DNA of 64,000 bases. It comes from Gracilimonas sp031581265. Its GTDB lineage: Bacteria; Bacteroidota; Rhodothermia; Balneolales; Balneolaceae. Both the position numbers and the translations under genes were made by a program. The DNA is taken from positions 1-64,000 of the forward strand of contig NZ_JAVLBQ010000010.1 of NCBI RefSeq assembly GCF_031581265.1, read 5' to 3'. The notes beneath the pieces were generated by a model. That model ran no database searches and was not told the DNA's origin. It worked only from the letters and a program-made list of their open reading frames with translations. Positions 24,966 through 34,269 of the stretch are shown piece after piece; the stretch's first letter is position 1; each line of letters begins with the position of its first letter.

Positions 24966-26372
24966 ATGAAAAATAATTATTTTGATCTCATCGACCAGAC
25001 GTACCATTTTCCTCAAAATGGGTTTAAGTTGGTTGATGGCACGCTTCATTTCAATGATGTTGATCTGCATGGGCTAATTCAGAAGTATGGCACTCCATTT
25101 AAAATCTCCTACTTGCCAAAAATCTGGGAGAAAATTCGCCTGTCACGTCAATATTTTAACAAAGCTATAAAAGAAAATAACTACTCGGGCCAATACGAGT
25201 TCTGTTATTGTACCAAATGCTGTCACTTCAATCATGTAGTACGTACGGCTCTCAAAGAAAACGTCTCACTCGAAACATCCTCTTCATTTGATATTGACCT
25301 GATTGAAAAGCTACATCAAAAGGAAGTTTTTAATATAGATAAGACCATCGTTCATAACGGTTATAAAACTGAAGATTACATTAAAAAAATTGGGCGATTA
25401 ATAAATAAAGGATTTTCAAATTCCATAACCGTATTGGATAATGTTGGTGAACTTGATAAGCTAATGGAGCTTGATACCAAGGAACCTATTAAAATTGGAT
25501 TAAGACTTTCCATTGAAGAAGATCCACAGGCGGCCTACTACACCTCGAGACTTGGCATAAATAAACGTGAGGTTGTAGATTTTGTGAAGGAAAAAATTTC
25601 AGACAATGACCGCGTTGAACTTGTAATGGTGCATTTCTTTGTGGACTCGGGAGTCAGCGATACCATGTATTACTGGAATGAATTTAAAAAAGCTCTTTCT
25701 CAGTTCACGAAAATCAAAAAAGCAGTTCCATCGGTTCGAGCCATTAATATTGGAGGTGGATTTCCCATTCAGAATAGTCTCAATTTTGATTTTGATTATG
25801 AGTATATCACCGGTGAAATTGTCCGGAATATTCAGGAAGCTTGTAAAGAAGACGGTGTAGAAGAACCGGATATCTATACCGAATTTGGGAAATATACGGT
25901 AGGTGAAAGTGGTGCTGTGATCTTCCAGGTGTTGGAACAAAAACAGCAAAACGATGCTGAACTTTGGTACCTCATCGACAATAGCCTGATGAATACTATC
26001 CCCGATGCCTGGTCCATCAATGAGAAATTTATTCTATTGCCACTCAACAAATGGCAAAACCAGTATAAGCGAGTCAATATTGGAGGAATAAGCTGCGATC
26101 ATTCCGATTATTACAATTCAGAAGAACTAAATCAGCAGGTTATGTTACCGGCTTATTCGAATGATGAAGATGAACCGTTGTACATTGGCTTTTTCCACAC
26201 AGGTGCATACCAGGATTCTATTAGCGGATATGGCGGAATTAAACACTGCCTGATTCCCTCTCCAAAACATATTGTGGTAGATGAAGACGAAAACGGCAAT
26301 CTTTTTGATTACGTTTATCGTGATGAACAGACTGTGGACAACATGCTAAATATTTTAGGATACAATGACTGA
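24966..26372 (+). CDS. Fold-III PLP-dependent decarboxylase, probable arginine decarboxylase
   Basis: The protein is 468 aa, related to the alanine-racemase-fold decarboxylases (ornithine, diaminopimelate, carboxynorspermidine, arginine). The PLP lysine is K84 in FCYCTKCCHFNH. VHFFVDSG and AINIGGGFP (the phosphate-binding Gly loop) follow. The C-terminal catalytic Cys/Asp motif appears as GISCDHSD, and GAYQDSISGYGG is the conserved aromatic closing motif. Its place before an agmatinase-like gene supports arginine as substrate, producing agmatine. Carboxynorspermidine decarboxylase is a weaker alternative. It overlaps the next gene by 8 bases. Confidence 0.75.
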   Translation: MKNNYFDLIDQTYHFPQNGFKLVDGTLHFNDVDLHGLIQKYGTPFKISYLPKIWEKIRLSRQYFNKAIKENNYSGQYEFCYCTKCCHFNHVVRTALKENVSLETSSSFDIDLIEKLHQKEVFNIDKTIVHNGYKTEDYIKKIGRLINKGFSNSITVLDNVGELDKLMELDTKEPIKIGLRLSIEEDPQAAYYTSRLGINKREVVDFVKEKISDNDRVELVMVHFFVDSGVSDTMYYWNEFKKALSQFTKIKKAVPSVRAINIGGGFPIQNSLNFDFDYEYITGEIVRNIQEACKEDGVEEPDIYTEFGKYTVGESGAVIFQVLEQKQQNDAELWYLIDNSLMNTIPDAWSINEKFILLPLNKWQNQYKRVNIGGISCDHSDYYNSEELNQQVMLPAYSNDEDEPLYIGFFHTGAYQDSISGYGGIKHCLIPSPKHIVVDEDENGNLFDYVYRDEQTVDNMLNILGYND

Positions 26373-27225
26373 TAATAACCCCATTTATGCCGGAATTGAA
26401 GGTGAGCATAATCTATATGATAATGCAGCCATTCTGTTGCAATCAATCCCATATGACGGTACCAGTACCTGGGGCAAAGGTGCCGACGAAGGTTTTGGCG
26501 CTTTTCTGGATGCTACACAGAATATGGAGATTTATGACATTGAAACGGACAGCGAAGTCTATAAAAAAGGTGTTCATATCATTGAACCCATTTTGGAAGA
26601 TGAATCCCCGGAAGCGATGTTTGAGGCAGTTTATAAAAACACTAAGGAACTACTTAAAACCAATAAATTTCTCACCTTTTTTGGTGGTGAACACTCCATA
26701 AGCATAGGTATCATTAAAGCGTTTTATGAGGCTCATCCCGATATCACTATCCTACAAATTGATGCCCATACCGATCTTCGTCCCGAGTACCACGGTTCTC
26801 CCTATAACCATGCTTGTGCCGTATATGATGCATCCCAAAATGCAAATCTCATTCAGGTAGGTATCCGAAGTATGGATTCCGGTGAACTTGATTATTTAGA
26901 TCGTGATAAGTGTTTTTTTGCTGAAGACATGTATGGTCACACAAACTGGATGAAAGAATCTATCAGTAAAATGACGGATAATGTTTACATCACCTTTGAT
27001 CTGGATGCTTTTGATCCCTCAATAATGCCCGCTACCGGAACAACTGAACCCGGTGGCCTACTTTGGAATTCCACCATCCAATACCTCAAAAATGTATTTC
27101 AACAAAAAAATGTATTGGGATTTGATATCGTTGAACTCGCCCCCATCGATGGATTGACAGCACCTCAATTTTTGGCCGCCAAACTCTACTATAAAATGCT
27201 AAGCTATAAATTTGCTAACTCATGA
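26365..27225 (+). CDS. speB: Agmatinase-like ureohydrolase
   Basis: This is a 286-aa arginase-family enzyme with the binuclear manganese motifs. GGEHS is near residue 109, DAHTDLRPE near 132, and ITFDLDAFDPSIMPATGTTEPGG near residues 208-232. Agmatinase converts agmatine to putrescine and urea. Arginase and guanidinobutyrase are sequence-close options, but the position between an arginine-decarboxylase-like gene and a deoxyhypusine-synthase-like gene favours agmatine. It overlaps the next gene by four bases (ATGA). Confidence 0.85.
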   Translation: MTDNNPIYAGIEGEHNLYDNAAILLQSIPYDGTSTWGKGADEGFGAFLDATQNMEIYDIETDSEVYKKGVHIIEPILEDESPEAMFEAVYKNTKELLKTNKFLTFFGGEHSISIGIIKAFYEAHPDITILQIDAHTDLRPEYHGSPYNHACAVYDASQNANLIQVGIRSMDSGELDYLDRDKCFFAEDMYGHTNWMKESISKMTDNVYITFDLDAFDPSIMPATGTTEPGGLLWNSTIQYLKNVFQQKNVLGFDIVELAPIDGLTAPQFLAAKLYYKMLSYKFANS

Positions 27226-28196
27226 GTAACAAAGGACCTGTTTCAGATTTCTTAACCCACCATTTTCGACATTTCAATGCTGCTTCATTGGTTGATGCTG
27301 CAAAGGCTTACGAAGATCAGCTGAATTCCGGGGCAAATATGATGATCACCCTGGCCGGGGCCATGAGTTCCGGGGAACTGGGGCTGTCGCTGGCTGAAAT
27401 GATTCGTCAGGATAAGGTACATATTATCACCTGTACCGGAGCCAATTTGGAAGAGGATATTTTCAACCTGGTAGCTCATAATCACTACAAACGCATTCCC
27501 AATTACCGGGATCTGAGTCCGCAGGATGAGCAGGAATTACTTGATCAACATTTCAATCGCGTAACGGACACCTGTATTCCTGAAGAAGAAGCTATGCGTC
27601 GTATTGAAGGCCATTTGGTGAAACGATGGGTGAAAGCAAGCAAGGATAATGAACGACATCTCCCGCATGAGTATTTTTATGATATGCTCTTAAGTGGTGA
27701 CATGGAAGATGACTATCAAATAGACCCAAAAGATTCATGGTTATTGGCAGCAGCAGAGAAAAACCTTCCGATTATTGTGCCCGGGTGGGAAGATTCCACC
27801 TGCGGTAATTTCTTTGCCTCTCACTGCATTGAAGGACGTACAAAACCTTCAGCCGTAAAATCCGGCATTGAATACATGATGTTTCTTACGGATTGGTATA
27901 AAAATAATGCAGAAAACGGAGTCGGTTTTTTCCAAATTGGCGGTGGAATTGCCGGCGACTTCCCAATATGCGTAGTACCCATGATGGAGCAAGACCTTGG
28001 TCTGAAAGACACTCCTTTGTGGTCTTACTTTTGCCAAATTAGCGATTCAACCACCAGTTATGGCTCGTACTCAGGAGCCGTCCCAAATGAAAAAATTACC
28101 TGGGGTAAATTGGGGATAGAAACTCCAAAATTCATTATAGAATCTGATGCTACTATTGTAGCTCCGCTAATTTTTGCTTATCTGTTGGACTGGTAA
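27222..28196 (+). CDS. Deoxyhypusine synthase-family protein
   Basis: The protein is 324 aa and homologous to eukaryotic/archaeal deoxyhypusine synthase, an NAD-dependent aminobutyl transferase. It contains TLAGAMSSGELG, the dinucleotide region ITCTGANLEED and a central EDSTCGN region. SDSTTSYGSYSGAVPNEK is followed by the WGK lysine (K296) that forms the enzyme-imine intermediate. Bacteria lack eIF5A, so this homologue likely moves an aminobutyl group onto a diamine, as in homospermidine synthesis. The operon that supplies putrescine supports this. The exact product is not known. Confidence 0.8.
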   Translation: MSNKGPVSDFLTHHFRHFNAASLVDAAKAYEDQLNSGANMMITLAGAMSSGELGLSLAEMIRQDKVHIITCTGANLEEDIFNLVAHNHYKRIPNYRDLSPQDEQELLDQHFNRVTDTCIPEEEAMRRIEGHLVKRWVKASKDNERHLPHEYFYDMLLSGDMEDDYQIDPKDSWLLAAAEKNLPIIVPGWEDSTCGNFFASHCIEGRTKPSAVKSGIEYMMFLTDWYKNNAENGVGFFQIGGGIAGDFPICVVPMMEQDLGLKDTPLWSYFCQISDSTTSYGSYSGAVPNEKITWGKLGIETPKFIIESDATIVAPLIFAYLLDW

Positions 28197-28218
28197 CATT
28201 TAACCAAACGAAAGCAGC

Positions 28219-30201
28219 GTGGCTATTACCGATAAAAACATTTCAAAAGAGCGAGCACTTCACATTTATAAAAGCCTGTTACTGCCTCGGCGAATTGAAG
28301 AACGAATGCTCAAGCTCTTGAGACAAAATAAAATCAGTAAATGGTTTTCAGGAATTGGTCAGGAAGCGGTTGGGGTTGGGGTTACGCTCTCGGCTGAACC
28401 CGAAGATTACATTTTACCCATGCATCGCAACCTCGGGGTATTTACCTCCCGGGAGGTCCCACTCTATCCCCTCTTTTGTCAGCTTTTTGGGAAGGCACAT
28501 GGCTTCACTGAAGGTCGGGATCGCTCTTTTCACTTTGGAATTCCAGAATACAAAATCATTGGGATGATCTCTCACCTTGCGGCCATGATGCCGGTTGCCG
28601 ACGGACTTGCTCTTGCAAAGAAATTAAAAGGAGAAGACGCCGTCGCTTTTTCTTTTTGCGGAGATGGCGCTACCAGTGAAGGTGATTTTCATGAAGCTCT
28701 GAATCTGGCAGCTGTTTGGGAATTACCGGTGGTCTTTATCATCGAGAATAACGGGTACGGACTCTCAACCCCTACTTCCGAACAGTTCGCTTGTGAGCAT
28801 CTCGCCGATCGTGCTAAGGGATATGGAATGCACGGTTTTAACATTGACGGGAACAATATCTTTGAAGTAATGGAAACCGTGGAGAAAGCCCGTAAACTTG
28901 CTCTAAAAGGTGAACCGGTTCTGATAGAAGCCAAAACTTTTCGCATGCGCGGACATGAGGAAGCTTCAGGTACCCATTATGTACCTGACGTACTGTTTGA
29001 AAATTGGGCTGAAAAAGATCCGATTTTAAGAGTTGAAAATTTCATGGAATCTGAGGGCTTCTATACCAAAGATGATTTCAAAAAATTTACTAAAGAAATT
29101 GATGAATCCTTCAAAAAAAAGTTGGATAAGGCATTGAATGCTTCCGACCCAACTTTTCATGAAGAACGGGAATTATCAAAAGTGTATGCTCCCGAGCCCA
29201 GTGAATTCCCTCCACAAAAAGAAGGAAATGAAACTGAAATGAGGTTTGTAGATGCTATTCAAGCCTCCTTAAAACAAGCATTCGAAGAGGATGATCAATT
29301 TCTGATTATGGGACAGGATGTGGCTGAATACGGAGGAGTGTTCAAGATCACGGAAGGGTTTCTTGATCAATTTGGTAAGGAGCGTGTTCGCAATACACCA
29401 ATTATTGAATCCGGGGCTTTGGGAGCTGCTATGGGTTTGGCTTTGGAAGGATTTAAGCCGGTGGTCGAAATGCAGTTTGCTGATTTCATTTCCTGCGGAT
29501 TTAACCAGATTGTGAATAATCTGGCTAAATCTCACTACCGCTGGGCACCTCCGCTGAATGTTACCATTCGCGCACCCCATGGAGGCGGTGTGGGAGCCGG
29601 ACCGTTTCATTCCCAATCTGTGGAAGGCTGGTTTATGCAAATTCCCGGGTTAAAAGTGGTTATTCCTGGTACCGTGGAAGATGCTATGAATCTGCTGTAC
29701 AGCTCCTTACATGATCCTAATCCGGTTCTTTTCTTTGAGCACAAAAAGCTCTACCGGAGCCTGAAAGCTACTATTCCTGATAAATCAAACTACGAACCTT
29801 TAGGTAAAGCTAAAGTCAGGAAAGATGGAACTGATGCAACTATTATTACCTATGGAATGGGTGTGCAGTGGGCACTTGAAATAGCTTCAGAATATGAGAA
29901 AAAAGACATTTCACTGGAAATTTTGGATCTCCGAACCCTACTCCCCTTAGATAAAGATGCCATCCGAAAAACGGTGCAAAAAACAGGGAAAGTGTTGCTG
30001 CTACAGGAACCTTCACTTACATTAGGTCCTCTTAGCGAAATTTCAGCCATTATATCCGAAGAATGCTTTGAGTGGTTAGATGCCCCGGTTATGCGTTGTG
30101 CTTCTATGGATACCCCCATTCCGCATGATAAAAACCTCGAGAATGGATTTATGGCTGATGCTAAACTTCAGAAACAGTTACAAAAATTATTAGACTATTG
30201 A
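28219..30201 (+). CDS. Fused alpha/beta E1 of a 2-oxoacid dehydrogenase
   Basis: The protein is 660 aa. It joins the alpha and beta chains of a thiamine-diphosphate E1, normally two polypeptides. The alpha part (about residues 1-320) has the thiamine motif GDGATSEGDFHEALNLA...IIENNGYGLS. The beta part (about 340-660) has MGQDVAEYGGVF, IIESGALGAAMGLA and QMPFADF-like VEMQFADF. The best fit is branched-chain 2-oxoacid (2-oxoisovalerate) dehydrogenase, although acetoin- or pyruvate-type E1s share these motifs. The start is GTG at 28219. No E2/E3 gene is adjacent. It follows the polyamine operon but is probably unrelated in function. Confidence 0.85.
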   Translation: MAITDKNISKERALHIYKSLLLPRRIEERMLKLLRQNKISKWFSGIGQEAVGVGVTLSAEPEDYILPMHRNLGVFTSREVPLYPLFCQLFGKAHGFTEGRDRSFHFGIPEYKIIGMISHLAAMMPVADGLALAKKLKGEDAVAFSFCGDGATSEGDFHEALNLAAVWELPVVFIIENNGYGLSTPTSEQFACEHLADRAKGYGMHGFNIDGNNIFEVMETVEKARKLALKGEPVLIEAKTFRMRGHEEASGTHYVPDVLFENWAEKDPILRVENFMESEGFYTKDDFKKFTKEIDESFKKKLDKALNASDPTFHEERELSKVYAPEPSEFPPQKEGNETEMRFVDAIQASLKQAFEEDDQFLIMGQDVAEYGGVFKITEGFLDQFGKERVRNTPIIESGALGAAMGLALEGFKPVVEMQFADFISCGFNQIVNNLAKSHYRWAPPLNVTIRAPHGGGVGAGPFHSQSVEGWFMQIPGLKVVIPGTVEDAMNLLYSSLHDPNPVLFFEHKKLYRSLKATIPDKSNYEPLGKAKVRKDGTDATIITYGMGVQWALEIASEYEKKDISLEILDLRTLLPLDKDAIRKTVQKTGKVLLLQEPSLTLGPLSEISAIISEECFEWLDAPVMRCASMDTPIPHDKNLENGFMADAKLQKQLQKLLDY

Positions 30202-30230
30202 GTTTCACTAATTTTGATACAAAGCCATTT

Positions 30231-30249
30231 GTTTCAATTTTATTGAAAC
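30231..30249 (+). terminator. Possible AT-rich terminator hairpin after E1
   Basis: GTTTCAAT and ATTGAAAC pair around a three-base loop and are followed by a T-rich stretch. It sits 30 bases past the E1 stop, in the convergent gap with the minus-strand anti-sigma-like gene. The stem is short and AT-rich. Confidence 0.35.
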
Positions 30250-30314
30250 TTCGTTTCTCTGTTAATTCCAATTTTAATGGTGTTTAAGAGAAAATTAGGC
30301 TCAGATACATCTAA

Positions 30315-30560
30315 TCACTTATCAGATGAAATTGATGTCAGCAACTGATTTAAAAATCCTTCTTTAGCTTTTATTTCCTGATACTGTTCGAGCAGCTTTT
30401 TTCCAGCTTTCGCAGAAAATGCCAACTCACGGAGATCATCATCGTGAACCAGCACTTCCTCGAAAGTGGCTCTATCAACCAAGTCCATATTTCCTTCTAC
30501 GTAATCAAAGATGAAATCTTCAATTACCGGGTGGTATTCTTTATCTAAATAATTGGGCAT
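30315..30560 (-). CDS. Small acidic protein downstream of the ECF sigma factor (possible anti-sigma factor)
   Basis: This 81-aa protein has no close named match. Its N-terminal IEDFIFDYVEGNMD and following LVHDDDLRELAFSAK resemble the opening of anti-sigma-factor (zf-HC2-like) domains (YxxGELxx...HLxxCxxCR). There is no Cys and no HxxxCxxC zinc motif, and no membrane helix. Position 48 bases after the ECF sigma gene suggests a role in sequestering it, but this is inference from context only. Confidence 0.5.
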   Translation of the reverse strand: MPNYLDKEYHPVIEDFIFDYVEGNMDLVDRATFEEVLVHDDDLRELAFSAKAGKKLLEQYQEIKAKEGFLNQLLTSISSDK

Positions 30561-30608
30561 TTGGGGAGTTTGTTAAATTAATCCTTCACTCTCCTTTTAG
30601 TTCATTCT

Positions 30609-31220
30609 TCAGGCATTTGTTCCCAACTGAACGTAATCTTTTATAAGGGCTTGAATTTGAGCTCTCCCGCGATTAATTCTGGATTTTACAGTACCCATTG
30701 GGGTATCGGTGATCTCAGAAATTTCTTCGTAGGTCAGTTGTTGAAGGTCTCTGAGAATGACCACTTCCCGAAAATCTTCCGGCAATTCCATCAGGGCCTG
30801 TTCGAGTTTCTCCATACTTAGTTTCTCATGAAGAGCATCATCCTGAAGGATAGTTGAATCCTCCAGGAGAAGCTCTCGATCATCGGGGTCAGATTCATCT
30901 TTATGAATCGGCACTTTATACATCCGTTGCTTCTTTTTGTATAAACTCTTGGCAAGATTCAAAGCAATGGTGTACATCCAGGTAGAAAATTTGGCGATAC
31001 GCTCGTAAGTGTGCTTGCTTTTATGAACTCTGAGAAAGGTTTCTTGCACCAGATCTTCGCAATCCTGATGGTTGTGGGTGTAGCGATACAGAAAGTTGTG
31101 CAGGCGATTCTGATAGCGATAAACCAACTCATTAAAGGCCATCTCTTTTCCATTTTGGAAATATTCCATTAGGTCTTCATCGCTATAGTTCTTGACAGAT
31201 GCAGCTTGAAAAGCATTCAT
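30609..31220 (-). CDS. ECF-type RNA polymerase sigma factor
   Basis: The protein is 203 aa. Region 2 covers about residues 15-85, with FNELVYRYQNRLHNFLYRYT and the core-binding DCEDLVQETFLRVHKSKHTY and KFSTWMYTIALNLAKS. Region 4 is at about residues 135-195 (ALMELPEDFREVVILRDLQQLTYEEISEITDTPMGTVKSRINRGR). No extra C-terminal domain is present. It is a stress or envelope-type sigma factor; the target promoters are unknown. The small acidic gene follows it, and holA lies upstream. Confidence 0.9.
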   Translation of the reverse strand: MNAFQAASVKNYSDEDLMEYFQNGKEMAFNELVYRYQNRLHNFLYRYTHNHQDCEDLVQETFLRVHKSKHTYERIAKFSTWMYTIALNLAKSLYKKKQRMYKVPIHKDESDPDDRELLLEDSTILQDDALHEKLSMEKLEQALMELPEDFREVVILRDLQQLTYEEISEITDTPMGTVKSRINRGRAQIQALIKDYVQLGTNA

Positions 31221-31268
31221 AACTAAACTCCAATTGTTTGATTTCGATTCTATTGGGCGCGAATCGTC

Positions 31269-32336
31269 TTACCCGATGATTCGCTTGACCAGGAAGAATA
31301 AAATCGAAGTGGAGTCTAATGTGCTAAAGCCTTTGATGGCGCGATCGGCGTCCAAAAGGGCTTCAAAAATCCGAGGCATTTCCGCATAGCGGAAATTTGA
31401 GGCATCATCCCAAAGTTTATTGAAGTACCAATTATTCTTGATACCCAACTCGCTCTGGACCTGACTTTTACTTACTCCCTTTTCGGAGAGCCTCAAAATC
31501 TGCCAGACATTTACAAACACACTGTTAAAGAACCCCACGGTTCGAATCAATTCTCCCGTGTCTGATTTAGTGTGTTGCAACATCTGTTCCGAGATGTAAA
31601 GAGCTTGTTCTAAATTTCGCGCTATGATGGCGTCTTTGAGCTCTATAGCCCCATATTCGCGATATGAACCGATTATTTTTTTTACGTCAGCTTCTGAGAC
31701 AGTATCTGAAGTGTCCACAAAAGTGCACACTTTATCTATTTCTGTGGACAGTAACTGCAGATTATTACCCACAAATTGTGCCAGCAACTGAGCTGCTGCC
31801 GGCTCTATATTTTTGGAGTGATGGCTTCTTACCCAATCAATCACCCAATCCGGGATCAGGTAATCGGGCATGCGTTCAAATTGATGAAAGCCTACATTCT
31901 TATTTTTTTTGAAGGCTTTCCCAACATTCGTGTTGCCGGGTGGCTTTTTTTCATCAATACAAACCAGAAGTGTAGTGGGATTGGGACTTTCAATATATTG
32001 GATAAAATCATTTATATGTCCTCCGGGCGTACCATCATCTCCTCCCCCTTTTTTAAGCTGAAGAAAATTTCGGATAATAAGAACCCGCATTTCGGCCATC
32101 ATGGGGAAACTCCGCGCAATAGATAGGGCTTGAGCCGGAGTAACGTCCTGACCATACAGCAAATCAAAATTGAAGTCTTTCTGATCGGGGGGAATGACTT
32201 TCGAAAACAAATCAAGCAATCGGTCGAGGTAGAATTCTTCTTCCCCAAACAGATAGTAAATAGGCTTTAGGTTGCCGGAGTTTAATTCCCCAACTACCTG
32301 CTGATAAATCTGATTGCTGTTTTGCTTTCGTGCCAT
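31269..32336 (-). CDS. holA: DNA polymerase III delta subunit
   Basis: This is the clamp-loader delta subunit, about 355 aa, which opens the beta clamp. The N-terminal YYLFGEEEFYLDR (AAA+ opening without Walker A), LRxxxP-like KVIPPDQKDFNF and the RVLIIRNFLQLKK segment fit delta. The C-terminal SPNPTTLLVCI and helical domain are also consistent. It is less conserved than other subunits, as is usual. The ATG at 32336 is used; an in-frame TTG three codons upstream is possible. Confidence 0.85.
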   Translation of the reverse strand: MARKQNSNQIYQQVVGELNSGNLKPIYYLFGEEEFYLDRLLDLFSKVIPPDQKDFNFDLLYGQDVTPAQALSIARSFPMMAEMRVLIIRNFLQLKKGGGDDGTPGGHINDFIQYIESPNPTTLLVCIDEKKPPGNTNVGKAFKKNKNVGFHQFERMPDYLIPDWVIDWVRSHHSKNIEPAAAQLLAQFVGNNLQLLSTEIDKVCTFVDTSDTVSEADVKKIIGSYREYGAIELKDAIIARNLEQALYISEQMLQHTKSDTGELIRTVGFFNSVFVNVWQILRLSEKGVSKSQVQSELGIKNNWYFNKLWDDASNFRYAEMPRIFEALLDADRAIKGFSTLDSTSILFFLVKRIIG

Positions 32337-32738
32337 GGCTGGCAAAGATAAGGAAAGTCAGGTTGAATGAAATAAGGAATTTGAATTGCTTGAAACCCAA
32401 CCCTTCCAGAGTTTGGAGTGTTTAGTTTGGTTCAACCTACATTGCTTGAATCCTGGAAGGATTTGCAGCGTCTCTACAAAGAAACCAATTCCACTAACTC
32501 CGACCTCCTCTGTCTCCTCCTTCAACAAGGAGGAGGACTCTTTTTAGATTCCGTACCCTTGAGTAAATTTTTCAGTTTCAAACTAACTAGTGAAGTCCTC
32601 TCCTTGCTGAAGGAGAGGATTTAGGTAAGTCGATTATGGCTTTGAATGAAGCGTATACATCATTGAATTAAGCAATATCACCTTGTACATAGTAAGCGAA
32701 ATGATGGACTTGATAATTGAAATTTGATAATTCCAAAA
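32337..32738. repeat. Gap between asnS and holA with REP-like hairpins
   Basis: The gap has no gene. It contains two strong hairpins: 32515-32534 (TCCTCCTT/AAGGAGGA) and 32596-32619 (a ten-base stem, TCCTCTCCTT/AAGGAGAGGA). A segment at about 32402-32460 (ccttccagagtttgg and tcctggaaggatt) resembles the decayed repeats near the RAYT at 1781. The T-tract after the first hairpin is in the plus direction and cannot serve the flanking minus-strand genes. Confidence 0.6.
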
Positions 32739-34232
32739 TTACGGTGTAAGGCGTCCCATCATTCTTGGGAATGGAATGGTTTCGCGGACGTGCGAAAGGC
32801 CACAGATCCAAGAAACGGTGCGTTCCAGACCAAGTCCGTAACCGGAGTGTGGTACCGTTCCAAAGCGACGCAGATCTAAGTACCATTCAAATACCTCTTT
32901 ATCGAGACCTTCTTCGGCAATTCTTTCTTCAAGCACTTCCAGACTGTCTTCGCGCTGTGAGCCCCCAACAATTTCGCCATAGCCCTCAGGAGCTAAAATA
33001 TCCATCCCTAAAGCGAGTTTATCTGTTTCATCACGCTTCATATAGAAGGCTTTGATTTCAGCCGGCCAGTGGGTTACAATCAACGGTACGTCGAACTGCA
33101 TCATTAATACAGTTTCATCACTTCCGCCAAAATCATTGCCCCACTCAAAGTTTCGAGCCGATTCTTTCCAGCTTGGTATGTTTCGCAGGTCTTCTTCAAT
33201 TTGGTCTACCCGTGCAGAAATCTCTTTGATACGTTGATCAATTTGGGCTTTTCGCCATTTCTTGGCCTGCCCTTTTTCTTTTTTGATCTCTTCTTCCTCT
33301 TTCTCCAAATCAAGCTTTTCCTGTCGGCGAGATTCAGCCATTTCGTCCAACATATTCGCGGTATCATCGCTGGTCAGGATATCGACGGCTTCGGTATAAG
33401 TCATTCGTTCGAATGGCTTTTCTGCTATTTTTTCTAAGGCTGAAATATCACGTTCCAGAATCTCTAATTCATTCTGGCACTTTTCTAATACCTGGGAGAC
33501 TATGGCTTTTATCATATCCTCAGCCAAGTCCATATTCATGTCCAGATCATAGTAAGCCATTTCCGGCTCGATCATCCAGAATTCTGTTAGGTGACGACGT
33601 GTTTTGGATTTTTCAGCACGAAAAGTTGGACCAAAAGTATAAATCTGTCCGTGTGCCATAGCCATAGCCTCACCGTATAACTGACCGGTTTGTGCCAGAT
33701 ACGCTTTATCCTCGAAATAGTCAGTTTCAAATAAGGTCGTACTTCCCTCGGCTGCATTTCCGGTGAAGATTGGGGAATCCATTTGCACGAATCCGCGTCC
33801 CTGGAAAAAGGTGTGAATGGCAAAAATAATCTCATTCCGTACCCGCATGGCTGCCCACTGTCGCTGACTTCGAAGCCATAAGTGTCGGTTATTCATCAAA
33901 AACTCAACACCGTGCTCTTTTGGAGTAATCGGATAGTTCTCGGCCACTTGAATTACTTTAACATCTGAAACATGAACCTCATGTCCACCAATACTACGCT
34001 CATCTGCTTTAACGGTACCGGTTATTTCAAGCGAACTCTCCTGCTTTAGAGAATTTGCCCCTTCCCATGCATCTTCTGAGACATCATCTTTAGCAACTAC
34101 ACACTGGGTAAGTCCCGTTCCGTCTCTCATCTCAATAAAGACAAGGCTACCGCTACTACGGTAATTATATACCCAGCCTTTAAGGGTTACTTCTTTATCG
34201 ACGTGATCAGAAAGATTTTTGATGTAGGTCAT
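32739..34232 (-). CDS. asnS: Asparaginyl-tRNA synthetase
   Basis: This is a class IIb synthetase of 497 aa. An N-terminal OB anticodon-binding domain (GWVYNYRSSGSLVFIEMRDG) is followed by the catalytic core. Motif 2 is FRAEKSKTRRHLTEFWMIE and motif 3 is GYGLGLERTVSWICG. GNAAEGSTTLFETDYF is typical of AsnRS rather than AspRS. A charged coiled-coil-like insert of about 60-70 residues (roughly 290-360, many E/K/R) sits in the catalytic domain and makes the protein longer than the usual 430-465 aa. Confidence 0.92.
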   Translation of the reverse strand: MTYIKNLSDHVDKEVTLKGWVYNYRSSGSLVFIEMRDGTGLTQCVVAKDDVSEDAWEGANSLKQESSLEITGTVKADERSIGGHEVHVSDVKVIQVAENYPITPKEHGVEFLMNNRHLWLRSQRQWAAMRVRNEIIFAIHTFFQGRGFVQMDSPIFTGNAAEGSTTLFETDYFEDKAYLAQTGQLYGEAMAMAHGQIYTFGPTFRAEKSKTRRHLTEFWMIEPEMAYYDLDMNMDLAEDMIKAIVSQVLEKCQNELEILERDISALEKIAEKPFERMTYTEAVDILTSDDTANMLDEMAESRRQEKLDLEKEEEEIKKEKGQAKKWRKAQIDQRIKEISARVDQIEEDLRNIPSWKESARNFEWGNDFGGSDETVLMMQFDVPLIVTHWPAEIKAFYMKRDETDKLALGMDILAPEGYGEIVGGSQREDSLEVLEERIAEEGLDKEVFEWYLDLRRFGTVPHSGYGLGLERTVSWICGLSHVRETIPFPRMMGRLTP

Positions 34233-34269
34233 TTGGATTTTTGGATTGATGATTTTGGATTGATGATTT

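Noticed and set aside
32515..32545. First hairpin in the asnS-holA gap as a terminator
   Set aside because: Its T-tract is on the plus strand, but both flanking genes are on the minus strand.
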